Position numbers and translations under genes: made by a program. This document shows positions 8,067 through 17,483 of a stretch of 64,000 nucleotides of DNA, piece by piece (positions within the stretch are counted from its first letter, which is position 1; every line of letters begins with the position of its first letter). Source of the DNA: Multivorans sp965232105. Its GTDB lineage: Bacteria; Acidobacteriota; Thermoanaerobaculia; Multivoradales; Multivoraceae. The stretch spans positions 2,914,001 to 2,978,000 of the forward strand of contig OZ246956.1 of assembly GCA_965232105.1 (NCBI GenBank), in the 5' to 3' direction. The notes under the pieces were generated by a model. The model was not told where the DNA came from, made no database searches, and saw only the letters and a program-made list of their open reading frames with translations.

Positions 8067-9500
8067 CTAGAAGATCCGCGAGAAGCCGCCGCTCTCGCTG
8101 CTCAGCCGGGAGTTCACCACGTTGTTGTAGATCGAGCCGAACGTGTACCGGAGCTGGATGCCGCCGCGGAATGAAAGGTCCGTCTCCAACTGGCGCCTGG
8201 CGACCAGGACCTCGGCGTCGGTCGCTCCCCCCTTCGGGAGATAGATCTGGTCCCGGATCCTCGATACGCCGGCGTAGACGTCGAAGCTCAGGCCGCGCAG
8301 GATGTGGTACTCGACGTCCGTGCTGAACTCGATCCGGTTGCGGTCGAAGTCGTCGATGAAGTGGCTGTACTGGAGGTCGATGTGGGCCTCGCCCCATGGC
8401 CTCTCCATGCCGAACGCGATGTACGCCCCCTGGTCCGTGAAGGTCTCCTCGAGCTTGTCGAAGACGGTGATCTCCTCGTAGTCGAGGCTGGTGCCGCCGA
8501 TGAAGTAGGCGAACGTGAACTCGCGCTCGGACGACTCGCTGTAGGGGAAGTAGTTGTACTCGATGGCCGCAGCCGCACGGTAGGAGCTGTCCAGGTTGAG
8601 GAAGGTCGACTCGCGGCTGCTGGCGCCGACGCCCACCCCCCAGTGCGGGGCGAGGGTGCGGATCACCTGACCGAAGTAGTTCGTGCTCCGGGAGACGTTC
8701 TTGTAAGTGCTGCCGTCCTCGAACTCGAAGTTGCTCTCCCGGTAGGAGTAGAAGACGCCCATGCCCGTTCGCCACATGTCCGTCGTCCGGCCCGCCGAGG
8801 CGCTTGCCCGGTAGGACTGCGAGTCCCTGCGATCCTCGCTTCGGAAGTCCGTCTCCAGGCGAAGGCGGTAGACCCAGTGATTCCAGGGGTCGTCTTCCGG
8901 GTCGGCGACCAGGGTGTTCGGCTCCGAATGGAAGTGGTCGCGATGCTGCTCTCCCTGGTTCTCGCCGTTCTGGAACTCGACGACGAGTCCTTCGGCCTGC
9001 GGCGTCTCGAGGACGTAGCGAACCAGCCCCAGCTCGAGGAGCCGCTGGATGCCGCGACGGCGCTCGTCGTCCGTGTCGGTGAACGACGATGTGTAGATCA
9101 ACCTCTGATCGATGCTCTCGAAGCGTTCCAGGCCGATGAAGTTGAAGGTGTACTCACGGGAGTTTCCGCCGGACTGGATGGTGACGAGGACGTGGACCTC
9201 GGCATCCTGTCGATCGCGCACCCAGTTGACGTAATCGACCTGGCTGCGCAGGAAGGTGAAGTCGCAGCCCCAGTCGCAGTCCAGGAACAGGCGCAGGGCC
9301 TCGGTGCCCTCGGTCGTCTCGAGCGCCGGCGCCGCCGCAGGCCCGGCCAGGTTGGCGAGCGCGAACAGGGCCAGAGCCGGGAAGAACAGGCGCCACGTGC
9401 GGCGTTGTCGATTTCGGGTCGGTTTGGCCGACTTTCCCGTACGGGAGTAGTGAACGTCGCTATGATGCCGGGTCGACTCCCGAGAGTCCCGCGGTGTCAT
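8067..9500 (-). CDS. Predicted outer-membrane beta-barrel protein, unknown family
   Basis: A 477-residue exported protein. A basic N-region precedes a hydrophobic signal core (FFPALALFALANLAGPAAA), then about 130 soluble residues containing CDWGC and a stretch resembling a secretion-stress or curli-type assembly domain. The rest alternates aromatic and polar residues (SREYTFNFIGLERF, FTFAYFIGGTSLDYEE) as in transmembrane strands and ends in Phe (FSRIF), the usual outer-membrane barrel terminus. ATG 9500 gives a long n-region; no better canonical start is in frame before the hydrophobic core. I do not recognise a named family. It is divergently transcribed from the isoprenyl transferase gene. 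Confidence 0.75.
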   Translation of the reverse strand: MTPRDSRESTRHHSDVHYSRTGKSAKPTRNRQRRTWRLFFPALALFALANLAGPAAAPALETTEGTEALRLFLDCDWGCDFTFLRSQVDYVNWVRDRQDAEVHVLVTIQSGGNSREYTFNFIGLERFESIDQRLIYTSSFTDTDDERRRGIQRLLELGLVRYVLETPQAEGLVVEFQNGENQGEQHRDHFHSEPNTLVADPEDDPWNHWVYRLRLETDFRSEDRRDSQSYRASASAGRTTDMWRTGMGVFYSYRESNFEFEDGSTYKNVSRSTNYFGQVIRTLAPHWGVGVGASSRESTFLNLDSSYRAAAAIEYNYFPYSESSEREFTFAYFIGGTSLDYEEITVFDKLEETFTDQGAYIAFGMERPWGEAHIDLQYSHFIDDFDRNRIEFSTDVEYHILRGLSFDVYAGVSRIRDQIYLPKGGATDAEVLVARRQLETDLSFRGGIQLRYTFGSIYNNVVNSRLSSESGGFSRIF

Positions 9501-9611
9501 CGTTGGCGTGGCCTTGTGGCGGCTTGCGGTGATAGGGCGAACGGTGGCGAGTGGGCGCCGACGGAAAGTAACACAGCGAAGTGAGAGAGTTGCAGGCGTG
9601 AACAGGCTTCC

Positions 9612-10511
9612 GTGCGACCAACCCGCCAACCGGCGGCGAGATTCCCGTTGAGCGTTTTCGATTCGGTCGAGGCCGGTACGGTTCCGGGCCGCGAGGCGCG
9701 TCCCGCGAGCGACACGTGGCGGCGCGTCAAGGCCCTGATCAAGTGGCCGTTCTACGTCCTCTACCAGCGCCGGCTCGAGTCCAAGGTGGGGACCTGGCGG
9801 CTGCCCCGGCACATTGGCCTGATCATGGACGGGAATCGCCGCTATGCGCGCCAGCAGAGGCTGGGCAACGTCAGCGCGGGGCACTTCCGGGGCGCCGAGA
9901 AGCTGTGGGAAGTCCTCAACTGGTGCTATGAGGCGCAGGTCTCGACCGTCACGGTGTGGAGCATGTCGCTCGACAACTTCAATCGCTCCGCGAAGGAAGT
10001 CCAGGCCCTGTTCGATCTGTTCGAGGAGAAGACCCGGGAACTCGCGAACCACGACGATGTCCACCGGAAAGGCATCCGTGTGCGTTTCCTGGGGCAGATG
10101 GAGCTGCTCCCGGAGAGCCTCCGGACCGCGATCCGGGAGGCGGAGGCGGCAACCAGCGGCTACGACCGGTACCGGTTGAACATCGCGATGGCGTACGGCG
10201 GCCGTGAGGAGATCGCGAGCGCTTTTCGCAACTACCTTCTGGACAACTCGGCGGTCGGCAAGTCGCTCGACGACGTCGTCGACGAATTCAGCGCCTCGTC
10301 GATCGAGCGCTACCTCTACACCTCGGGCCAGCCCGAGCCCGACCTGATCCTCCGCACGAGCGGCGAGGTTCGTCTGAGCGGGTTCCTGCTCTGGCAGAGC
10401 ACCTACTCCGAGTACTACTTCTGCGACACGCACTGGCCGGCTCTGCGTAAGATCGACCTCCTGCGCGCCCTGCGCTCGTACAGCAGCCGCCAGCGCCGCA
10501 GAGGACGCTGA
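9612..10511 (+). CDS. uppS: Isoprenyl (undecaprenyl-type) diphosphate synthase
   Basis: A cis-prenyltransferase of 299 residues that extends farnesyl-PP with isopentenyl-PP for lipid-carrier synthesis. The catalytic Asp73 lies in IMDGNRRYARQQ. The C-terminal signature LILRTSGEVRLSGFLLWQ and YSEYYF are present. The motif NRRYA differs from the usual bacterial NGRWA and looks more like the eukaryotic/archaeal form. The N-terminus is about 50 residues longer than the E. coli enzyme and includes a Trp-rich basic segment. The start used is GTG 9612; a TTG at 9648 is an alternative. Family is certain, chain length of product is not. Confidence 0.92.
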   Translation: MRPTRQPAARFPLSVFDSVEAGTVPGREARPASDTWRRVKALIKWPFYVLYQRRLESKVGTWRLPRHIGLIMDGNRRYARQQRLGNVSAGHFRGAEKLWEVLNWCYEAQVSTVTVWSMSLDNFNRSAKEVQALFDLFEEKTRELANHDDVHRKGIRVRFLGQMELLPESLRTAIREAEAATSGYDRYRLNIAMAYGGREEIASAFRNYLLDNSAVGKSLDDVVDEFSASSIERYLYTSGQPEPDLILRTSGEVRLSGFLLWQSTYSEYYFCDTHWPALRKIDLLRALRSYSSRQRRRGR

Positions 10512-10599
10512 GATTCCAGGACACCAATCAACAGGACAGCCGCGGTGGTCGCCCGACCGTGACCTGGTGGTGGGGCGAAGTACCGGCTGGGAGTAGCAA

Positions 10600-11673
10600 G
10601 TGAACAAGACAGCCCGGAAGTTTCTGATCGATCTGTTGGCCACGCCGAGCCCCTCGGGCCACGAGGAGCCGGTACAGGAAGTTGTACGCGCCTACGCGGG
10701 GAAGTTCGCCGACAGCGTGACGACCGACGTCCATGGCAACGTGATCGCGGCGGTGAACGTCGAAGCCGGCACGAAACCGGACGGCCGCAGGATCCTGTTC
10801 GCGGGCCACTGCGACCAGATCGGCTTGCTGGTCAGCTACATCGACGACAAGGGCTTCCTCTGGGTGCAGCCGATCGGCGGCTGGGATCCGCAGCAGCTCG
10901 TCGGCCAGCGGATGACCGTGTGGGCGAAAGACGGTCCGGTACCCGCGGTCATCGCGCGCAAGCCGATCCACCTGCTCGACACCGAGGAACGGCGCCGGGT
11001 GGTCAAGATGGAGAATCTCTGGCTCGACATCGGCGCGAAGGACGGTGACGACGCGAAGACCGCGGTGCGGGTGGGCGATCCCGTCACGTTGGAACTCGGC
11101 TTCCAGGAGTTGCGCAACGGCTTGGCGAACGCCCCGAAGATGGACAACACGACGGGCTTGTGGGTCGTCATCGAAGCGCTGCGCCGGGTAGTGAAGAAGG
11201 ACCCGAAGGTCGCCGTGTATGCCGTGTCGACGGTTTGCGAGGAGATCGGCCTGCGCGGCGCCCGCACGAGCACCCACTGTGTCGACCCCGATGTCGGCAT
11301 CGCGGTGGACGTGACCCATGCGACGGACTGCCCGACGATCAGCAAGCGTCAGGAGGGAGACCTTCGCCTGGGCGGCGGCCCGGTCATCGTGCGCGGTCCG
11401 AACATGAATCCGAGGATCAGCGACCGGCTGGAAGCCGTCGCGGAGGAAAAGGAGATTCCCTTCCAGTTGGCGGCTCTCGGACGCGCGGCGCCGAACGACG
11501 CGAACTCGATCCAGATCACCCGCGCCGGCGTCGCGACCGGCCTGATCAGCATTCCGAATCGCTACATGCACAGCGCGGTCGAGACGATCTCCCTGGACGA
11601 CCTGGATCACTCGGCCGATCTGTTGGCTCGCTTCGCCGCGTCCCTGACCCCCGACGAGTCCCTGATCCCCTAG
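10600..11673 (+). CDS. M42-family metalloaminopeptidase
   Basis: A cytosolic dizinc aminopeptidase (glutamyl aminopeptidase/tetrahedral TET type) of 357 residues. Metal and catalytic residues are visible: His70 and Asp72 in GHCDQIG, Asp182 in MDNTTG, Glu214/Glu215 in CEEIGLRG, and His324 in RYMHSAVE. The last residue is the third-domain ligand typical of M42. The start is GTG 10600 (GTGAACAAGAC). The family forms dodecamers that trim short peptides. It lies 88 bases after uppS on the same strand. Confidence 0.92.
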   Translation: MNKTARKFLIDLLATPSPSGHEEPVQEVVRAYAGKFADSVTTDVHGNVIAAVNVEAGTKPDGRRILFAGHCDQIGLLVSYIDDKGFLWVQPIGGWDPQQLVGQRMTVWAKDGPVPAVIARKPIHLLDTEERRRVVKMENLWLDIGAKDGDDAKTAVRVGDPVTLELGFQELRNGLANAPKMDNTTGLWVVIEALRRVVKKDPKVAVYAVSTVCEEIGLRGARTSTHCVDPDVGIAVDVTHATDCPTISKRQEGDLRLGGGPVIVRGPNMNPRISDRLEAVAEEKEIPFQLAALGRAAPNDANSIQITRAGVATGLISIPNRYMHSAVETISLDDLDHSADLLARFAASLTPDESLIP

Positions 11674-11748
11674 ATCGCCTGCTAATCTCCGCGCCCACAT
11701 TTCCGTCCCATTGATTCCGTTCAACCGAGCGACCGAGGAGGCCAGGCA

Positions 11749-12522
11749 ATGCCCATGAAGAACCGTCTGCGCGACAAGATCGACAACGATGAGGCGGCCC
11801 TCGGCGCCTGGCTCGCGTTGCCGGACACCCACAGCGCCGAGTTGATGTCCCGACTCGGCTTCGACTGGGCGACGATCGACATGCAGCACGGCCTGGTCGA
11901 CTACCAGCGCGCGACGGCGATGCTGCAGGCGATGACCGCCTCCGACACGACGCCGATCGTTCGCGTGCCCTGGAACGAGCCCGGGATCATCGGCAAGATG
12001 CTCGACGCGGGCGCCCACGGCATCATCATTCCGATGGTCAACAGTCGCGCCGAGGCGGAAGCCGCGGCGTCGGCCTGCCGCTACCCGCCGCGTGGAAAGC
12101 GCAGCTTCGGGCCCTTCCGTGCCGGCCTGCTCTACGGTGGGAACTACCTCGAGGAGGCGAACGAGCAGGCCTACTGCATTCCGATGATCGAGACCCGGCA
12201 GGCCCTCGACAACCTGGACGACATCCTGTCCGTGCCGGGCCTCGACGGCGTCTATGTCGGCCCGAGCGACCTCAGTGTGTCGCTGGGGCTGCGGCCGGCC
12301 GCGGACCAGGAGGACGAGTCGTTCACCGACGCGATCGACAGGATCCTCGACGGCTGCAGGCGGCACGGCCTGTTCGCCGGGGTCGCGGGCACCGTCAAGG
12401 AGGCGCCCAAGCGGATCCGGCAGGGTTTCCGCTTCGTCGAGGTGGCGCGTGACAGCGGTTCGATGGCCAAGGCGGCGCTCAAGGACCTGCGTACGGTGCG
12501 CGCGTCCATGGACGATTCCTGA
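11749..12522 (+). CDS. HpcH/HpaI-family aldolase
   Basis: A class II, metal-dependent 2-keto-acid aldolase of 257 residues. Hallmarks are IDMQHGLVD near residue 45, RVPWNEP, IIIPMVNSRAEAE, PMIETRQAL with the metal-binding Glu, and YVGPSDLSVSLG with the metal-binding Asp. It resembles 2-dehydro-3-deoxyglucarate or 4-hydroxy-2-oxoheptanedioate aldolase; the exact substrate cannot be read. A strong ribosome-binding site (GAGGAGG) sits just ahead of ATG 11749. No pathway partners are adjacent. Confidence 0.92.
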   Translation: MPMKNRLRDKIDNDEAALGAWLALPDTHSAELMSRLGFDWATIDMQHGLVDYQRATAMLQAMTASDTTPIVRVPWNEPGIIGKMLDAGAHGIIIPMVNSRAEAEAAASACRYPPRGKRSFGPFRAGLLYGGNYLEEANEQAYCIPMIETRQALDNLDDILSVPGLDGVYVGPSDLSVSLGLRPAADQEDESFTDAIDRILDGCRRHGLFAGVAGTVKEAPKRIRQGFRFVEVARDSGSMAKAALKDLRTVRASMDDS

Positions 12523-12661
12523 GTCGACTCAGCCGCCTTGCCAAGACGAGTTGCGTGGAACGAATGGGCTCGGGCGGCGTTCTCACTACAGAGGCTGAGC
12601 CGGTGGCGTACCCGGTACAATGCAGAGCGAACCCAGAGGCGAACAGGAGAAGGGTAGAACC

Positions 12662-13594
12662 ATGTCGCGAATGAAGGTCTGGTTGGTAGTGGCGCTGGCA
12701 CTGGCTGTGGCCGTGCCGGCAATCGCGCAGGACGGTGAGGAAAAGCAGGTTCGCAAGATCCAGATCAAGAGGGTCGTGGATTGCGCGGACGGCGAAGACT
12801 GCGATGAGCATGTGAGCCGTATGGTCTTCGTCGGCGACGACGGCGACGTCCGGGTGCTCCACGGCGGCGACCACGAGTGGGTTGCCGAGGACAACGTCCA
12901 TGTCCTCGAGGCTGACGGGCACGACATCCTCCTGATCGAGGATGAGCACGCGGACGGTGAAGCCCGCGAGTCGGTACGGCGCCGTTTGCACCGGGTGATG
13001 CAGCGGCTGGGCGAGCACGGTTCGCGCCTGCACCTGCGCCACGGCGGCGGCGCGTTTCTCGGTGTGCAGCTTTCCGCGCTGACCCCGGAACTGCGCACCC
13101 ACTTCGGTGTTCCCGAGGACGCGGGCGTCATGGTCGGCAAGGTCGTGGACGGCAGTCCGGCGCTCCGGGCTGGCCTGGAGGTCGGCGACATCGTCACCGC
13201 GGTCGACGGTGAGCCGGTCGCATCCGCGTCGGCGCTGGGGCGGGCCATTGGCGGCCGCGAGGACGGCGACACGGTCGTGCTCGAGGTCTGGCGCGATGGC
13301 CGGGTGGACAAGGTCAGCGCGACTCTGGAGGAGCGGAAGCCGGAGCGGCGCGTGGAGATGTCCAGCACCGAGGCCGGCGACCACGAAGCCCGCGTGATCG
13401 AGGTCAAGGTCGCCTGCGAAGACGGTGAAGACTGCACGGTCGATGTCGCCAACGCGAACTCCTTCGAGTTCGCGGCCTCGGCCTGTGGCGACTCGGGCGA
13501 GTGCGAAGTGAAGGTCGACTGCGACGACGGCGACTGCGCCTGCACGGTGAACGGCGAAGCAGCCGACTGCTCGGCCCTGGGCCTCCTGCCCTAA
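12662..13594 (+). CDS. Exported PDZ-domain protein with Cys/Asp clusters
   Basis: A 310-residue secreted protein. Its signal peptide is MSRMKVWLVVALALAVA and it has one PDZ domain in the middle (GGAFLGVQLSALTPEL, then MVGKVVDGSPALRAGLEVGD). Short acidic Cys motifs flank this: CADGEDC near the mature N-terminus, and CEDGEDC, CGDSGEC, CDDGDCAC towards the C-terminus. I chose ATG 12662 because AGGAGA and AAGGG lie just upstream. The TTG-type extension to 12620 has no signal. No protease domain is present, so it may be a PDZ scaffold or adaptor. The Cys/Asp clusters suggest disulfides or metal binding (inference). Confidence 0.85.
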   Translation: MSRMKVWLVVALALAVAVPAIAQDGEEKQVRKIQIKRVVDCADGEDCDEHVSRMVFVGDDGDVRVLHGGDHEWVAEDNVHVLEADGHDILLIEDEHADGEARESVRRRLHRVMQRLGEHGSRLHLRHGGGAFLGVQLSALTPELRTHFGVPEDAGVMVGKVVDGSPALRAGLEVGDIVTAVDGEPVASASALGRAIGGREDGDTVVLEVWRDGRVDKVSATLEERKPERRVEMSSTEAGDHEARVIEVKVACEDGEDCTVDVANANSFEFAASACGDSGECEVKVDCDDGDCACTVNGEAADCSALGLLP

Positions 13595-13637
13595 GGGGCG
13601 CGCACGCCTCTCGACAGCCGTTGCTACGATCCGCGCG

Positions 13638-14660
13638 ATGCGCGCGGGTGTCTATCGCGGCCCCGGGAACGTGGGTCTGGTCGAACGGCCGCTGCCGGAA
13701 CCGGGCCCCGGAGAGGTCCGGCTACGGATCACCGCCTGTGGTCTGTGCGGCACGGACCTGCACATGGTCCACAGCCCGAGGCCGATCATCGACCCGGGTT
13801 CGACGATGGGCCACGAGATGGCGGGGATCGTCGACGACCTGGGCCCCGGTGTCAGCGGCTTCGCGGCGGGAGAATCCGTCGTCGTCGAGCCGCTTGCCTC
13901 GTGCGGCGACTGCGAACCGTGCCGCGATGGCCGTGACTCGATCTGCCGGAAGCTCCAGCTCTACGGCCTGCGGCGCCCGGGAGGCTTCGCGGACGCGGTC
14001 GTCGTGCCGGCGCACAGGTTGTACCGGTTGCCGCGACCGCTCCCGGCACCGAACGCGGCCTTGGCGGAACCCTTCGCAGTGGCGGTTCACGGGCTTCGCC
14101 TGGCGGACGCCGGGTCGGCGACTCCGCCGGCCCGGTTGCTGATTCTGGGCGCCGGGACGATCGGACTGGCCGTCGTCGCCGTGGCTCGGGCGTGGGGCTT
14201 CGGCCACGTCGCGATCACCGCCCGCTATCCGCACCAGGCCCGGCTGGCGAAACAGCTCGGTGCGCTCGAAGTGATCGATGCCGGCGCCGGGGAGGATCTT
14301 GCGGGTTTCGACGCCGACCTGGTGGTCGAAACGGTGGGCGGCCTGGCGGACACGATGAGTCCGGCGGGCCACGCCCTCGCCCCCGGCGGGACGGTCTGCA
14401 TCCTGGGCGTCTTCACCGGCCTGCTGACCCTTGATCCGTTGATGCTTCTGGGTAAGGAGGCGCGCCTGCAGTGGTCCAACTGCTACGCGCGCCGCCCCGG
14501 GCAGGAGGACTTCGCGGAGGCGGTGCGGATCCTCGCGGGTGCTGGCGATGACTGCGCCGGGTTGCTCACCCATCAGGTGCCGCTGGACGAGATCGAGCGC
14601 GCCTTCGAGATCGCCGGTGACAAACGGTCCGGGGCGGTCAAGGTCACGGTGATTCCGTAG
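13638..14660 (+). CDS. Zinc-dependent medium-chain alcohol dehydrogenase
   Basis: An MDR-family dehydrogenase of 340 residues, most like threonine/sorbitol dehydrogenases. Catalytic zinc ligands are Cys34 (ACGLCGTD) and His59-Glu60 (GHEMAG). The structural zinc Cys set is at 89, 92, 95 and 103 (CGDCEPC...C). The NAD site is LGAGTIGLA near residue 175. Substrate is unknown. It follows the PDZ gene by 43 bases and converges with the amidase gene. Confidence 0.92.
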   Translation: MRAGVYRGPGNVGLVERPLPEPGPGEVRLRITACGLCGTDLHMVHSPRPIIDPGSTMGHEMAGIVDDLGPGVSGFAAGESVVVEPLASCGDCEPCRDGRDSICRKLQLYGLRRPGGFADAVVVPAHRLYRLPRPLPAPNAALAEPFAVAVHGLRLADAGSATPPARLLILGAGTIGLAVVAVARAWGFGHVAITARYPHQARLAKQLGALEVIDAGAGEDLAGFDADLVVETVGGLADTMSPAGHALAPGGTVCILGVFTGLLTLDPLMLLGKEARLQWSNCYARRPGQEDFAEAVRILAGAGDDCAGLLTHQVPLDEIERAFEIAGDKRSGAVKVTVIP

Positions 14661-14691
14661 CCGGCGGCCTGTCTCCCGATCAGGCCACCGG
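14661..14691. terminator. Bidirectional hairpin between convergent genes
   Basis: CCGGCGGCCTG (14661-14671) pairs with CAGGCCACCGG (14681-14691) with a single mismatch and a 9-base loop, between the dehydrogenase stop and the amidase stop. There is no T-tract; the role is inferred from position. Confidence 0.4.
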
Positions 14692-16098
14692 CCAGTTCGG
14701 GTGCCAGGGACGCGCTCGCTCGAAGAGGCGGGCGGCTCGCAGCACCAGGTCATCGCGGTGGCGCGGACCCACGATCTGCAGCCCCACCGGCAGGCCGGCG
14801 TCGGACAGCCCGGCGCGCACGGTCGCGGCTGGATGACCGGACATGTTGAACGGAATCGTGAAGGCCGCGACTCCGGCCGGCACCTGTTCCCGTCCCCCGG
14901 TGTGGGTGGGGAAGGGGCCGCGCGCGGGGGGCGGATCGTAGGGCACGGTCGGCGTCAGCAGGAGATCGAAGCGGTCGAACACGTCGCCGCACCAGTGGTT
15001 CAGTTGGCCGCGCTCGCGAGCGGCGGCGCCGAACGTCTCGGGCGTCATCTTCCAGGAGCGTTCCAGAGCCTCCGCGAACGAGTGCGTCATGTCCTCGCGC
15101 TGGTTGCGAAGCGGCTCGTGGATCTGGCCGGCGATCAGGAAGTTGCCGAGCGCTCCCCAGGCGGCGGTGAGCATTGGCGGGCCGCCCGGCACATGGTCCT
15201 CGAGCAGTTCGAGATCGAAACCGGCTTCGTCGAACGCGGCCGCGGCGTCGCTGGCGATTGAGGCCACGTCGCTCTGGACCCGTGCGTAGTCCAGGTCGGG
15301 AGACCAGGCGATCCGGATGGACCGCGGCAGACCGGAATCGAGCGTCTCCCGGTAGCTGAGGCCGGGGTGGGGCAAAGAAACGGGATCGCAGGGCGAGGGG
15401 CCTGCCACCAGGTCCAGGAACAGGGCGGCGTCGGACACGGTCCGGGTCAAGGGGCCGTAGACCGCGGTGCTGCCGTAGTCCCAGGCCTTCATCGGCCCGC
15501 GGGGTATCCGCCCCTGGCTGGGCTTGAGTCCGAAGGCGCCGGTGAAGCTGGCGGGAATGCGGATCGAGCCGCCGCCGTCGGAGGAGGTGACCAGGGGCAG
15601 CACGCCGCCGGCCAGCGCCGCGGAAGAGCCGCCGCTCGATCCGCCGGGGGTGCGCTCCAGGTTCCAGGGCGAGCGAGTCACGCCGAACAGCGGGTTCTTG
15701 GTGATCGCGGTGAAGCCGAACTCCGGCGTGTTCGTCTTGCCGACGACGATCGCTCCGGCGGCCCGCAGCCGGGCCACCTGGGTCGAATCGGCTTCGGCGA
15801 CCGAGTCGCGGAACACGCGCGAACCCATGGAGGTCACCATGCCCGCGACATCCTCGAGGTCCTTGACCCCCAGGGGCACGCCTTCGAGGGGGCGGGCATC
15901 TCCGGCGGCGCGGCGCGCGTCGGCCGTTTCGGCGTCGGTGATCAGCGCCTCGCGCGACCGCTGGCCGACGATGGCGTTGAGCTTGGGATGCGTCGCTTCG
16001 ATGCCGTCGAGGGTGGCGGTCATCAACTCGACGCAGGAGGCTTCACGCGCCGACAGAACATCGAGGAGCTCGATCAGGCTCAGACGGTCGAATTGCAT
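14680..16098 (-). CDS. Amidase (amidase-signature family)
   Basis: A 472-residue serine amidase. The Ser-cisSer-Lys triad is visible with family spacing: Lys79 in GVKDLEDV, Ser154 in TPGGSSGG and Ser178 in DGGGSIRIP. The Gly/Ser-rich signature region spans about 150-185. The C-terminus has the usual PVGLQIVGPRHRDD. Members cleave amides, including indoleacetamide, nicotinamide and glutamine in GatA; there is no gatB/gatC nearby, so it is not a Glu-tRNA amidotransferase by context. No signal peptide is seen. Starts at ATG 16098. Confidence 0.92.
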   Translation of the reverse strand: MQFDRLSLIELLDVLSAREASCVELMTATLDGIEATHPKLNAIVGQRSREALITDAETADARRAAGDARPLEGVPLGVKDLEDVAGMVTSMGSRVFRDSVAEADSTQVARLRAAGAIVVGKTNTPEFGFTAITKNPLFGVTRSPWNLERTPGGSSGGSSAALAGGVLPLVTSSDGGGSIRIPASFTGAFGLKPSQGRIPRGPMKAWDYGSTAVYGPLTRTVSDAALFLDLVAGPSPCDPVSLPHPGLSYRETLDSGLPRSIRIAWSPDLDYARVQSDVASIASDAAAAFDEAGFDLELLEDHVPGGPPMLTAAWGALGNFLIAGQIHEPLRNQREDMTHSFAEALERSWKMTPETFGAAARERGQLNHWCGDVFDRFDLLLTPTVPYDPPPARGPFPTHTGGREQVPAGVAAFTIPFNMSGHPAATVRAGLSDAGLPVGLQIVGPRHRDDLVLRAARLFERARPWHPNWPVA

Positions 16099-16200
16099 GC
16101 GGATTCTCCGTGTACGGAACAGGTGTTGGGAGGTCGTCTGTCGGCGACGGGTCGGCGCAGTTTTACAGGCGAACGCGACTGGGCCAAGGTCCGAAGTGGC

Positions 16201-17457
16201 TCAGGCCGCTTCCGGGTTGGTCGCCGGCAGGCACGCGGGCAGCGCGAGCAGGAACAGCACCCAGCGCTGTATCTCCGTGTCGCGCCAGTTCGCCTCGAAC
16301 AGGCCCGCGACGTTGAGGGCCAGCAGGGCGAAGAGAACGCCCAGGTAAAGGTCGCCGCGGGGTCCCGCCCTTCCACCCTCGCGCCGGTAGGCGGCAAGGG
16401 TCAGGGCTGTCGCGGCGCCCATCAACCACAGGTAGCAGAGCAGCGACGGAATGCCCCGGCTTGCGGCCAGGTGGACGAACGTGTTGTGCAGGTGCTTCAC
16501 CCGCGCCCGCACCGAAGTCGGGTGGCGGTAGACCGGGTACCACTCGCGGACCATGGCCGGGCCGATGCCGACAAGGGGCCGGTCGGCGATCATCTGGCCG
16601 CCGGCCCAGAGCATGCAGAGCCGGTCGTAGTTCGAGGGATTGCGGACGTCGACCATCGAGGTGGCGCGCTGCCAGTAGGTGGGCCAGAGCGTCGGCGCCA
16701 CCGCGGCCAGCGAAACGACCGCCAGGACGAGAGCCGCGGCGTAACCGACCAGAACCCGTCTGCGCTGCAGTGCGAAGGCGGCCGTTGCGACGGCGAAGGC
16801 GCCGAGCCAGGCACTGCGGGTGAGGGTCAGAACGAGTGCCGTGCCGACCAGGGCAAGGGCGATCCAGTTCACCTGCCGGCGCCAGCCGCTGCTGCTGGCC
16901 ACTCGGCCCGCGATCAGCGCCAGGCCGAGCAGGAGCACGCCGGAAAACGTCATGTAGTGCGAGAACGGCCCCGGGATCCGCTGGTGCAACGGGCCGTAGT
17001 CCGTGAACGCGAACTGCGCCAGACCGTAAACCGCCAGGACGACCGAGATCGCGACGACGGCGCCCACGACAACGCGCACCTGGCGTTCCCCACGCATCAG
17101 CAGGAGAGCCAGCGGCAGGGTCAGCGCGGAGTAGAGCTGGGACAGCTCGGAGAGGCTGGTCGCAGGGTCGTAAGAGAAAACCGCCGAGAGAACGAAGCAG
17201 AGGGCGTAGGCAGCCAGGGGGTAGAGAAGAAGCCGGCGCCGCCGCCGTTCCTCGTCCCCGGCCGCGAAGAAGAGCCGTCGCCGCCGGACGGCGGCCCAGA
17301 CCAGGGTGAAGAACAGCAGAAAGTTCGAAAGGGCGATCCCGAACGTGGTGACGAGCTGGCCCAGGAAGAGCCAGAAGCCCGCGTTGCCCTTCGCTTCGCG
17401 ACAGGGCCGGAGCACGACGCGCTCGATCGCCCCCATCGGCCCCTGCGTCCCGCTCAT
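16201..17457 (-). CDS. O-antigen ligase-like polytopic membrane protein
   Basis: A 418-residue membrane protein with about ten to twelve hydrophobic segments (for example FLLFFTLVWAAV, LTLPLALLLM, ALVGTALVLTLTRSAW). It has a large loop containing GIGPAMVREWY and HLHNTFVHLAASRG, the Wzy_C/WaaL-type loop whose His and Arg serve ligation of undecaprenyl-linked glycans. It could be a ligase, a Wzy-type polymerase or an O-linked protein glycosyltransferase; sequence alone does not separate them. It lies 102 bases upstream (in sequence) of the amidase start and is not in a visible glycan cluster. Confidence 0.85.
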   Translation of the reverse strand: MSGTQGPMGAIERVVLRPCREAKGNAGFWLFLGQLVTTFGIALSNFLLFFTLVWAAVRRRRLFFAAGDEERRRRRLLLYPLAAYALCFVLSAVFSYDPATSLSELSQLYSALTLPLALLLMRGERQVRVVVGAVVAISVVLAVYGLAQFAFTDYGPLHQRIPGPFSHYMTFSGVLLLGLALIAGRVASSSGWRRQVNWIALALVGTALVLTLTRSAWLGAFAVATAAFALQRRRVLVGYAAALVLAVVSLAAVAPTLWPTYWQRATSMVDVRNPSNYDRLCMLWAGGQMIADRPLVGIGPAMVREWYPVYRHPTSVRARVKHLHNTFVHLAASRGIPSLLCYLWLMGAATALTLAAYRREGGRAGPRGDLYLGVLFALLALNVAGLFEANWRDTEIQRWVLFLLALPACLPATNPEAA

Positions 17458-17483
17458 GCCGGCAGTCTACGCGGGGCCGTACA

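Noticed and set aside
10528..12366. Minus-strand open frame of about 612 codons
   Set aside because: It is antisense to the M42 peptidase and HpaI aldolase genes, both of which have clear active sites.
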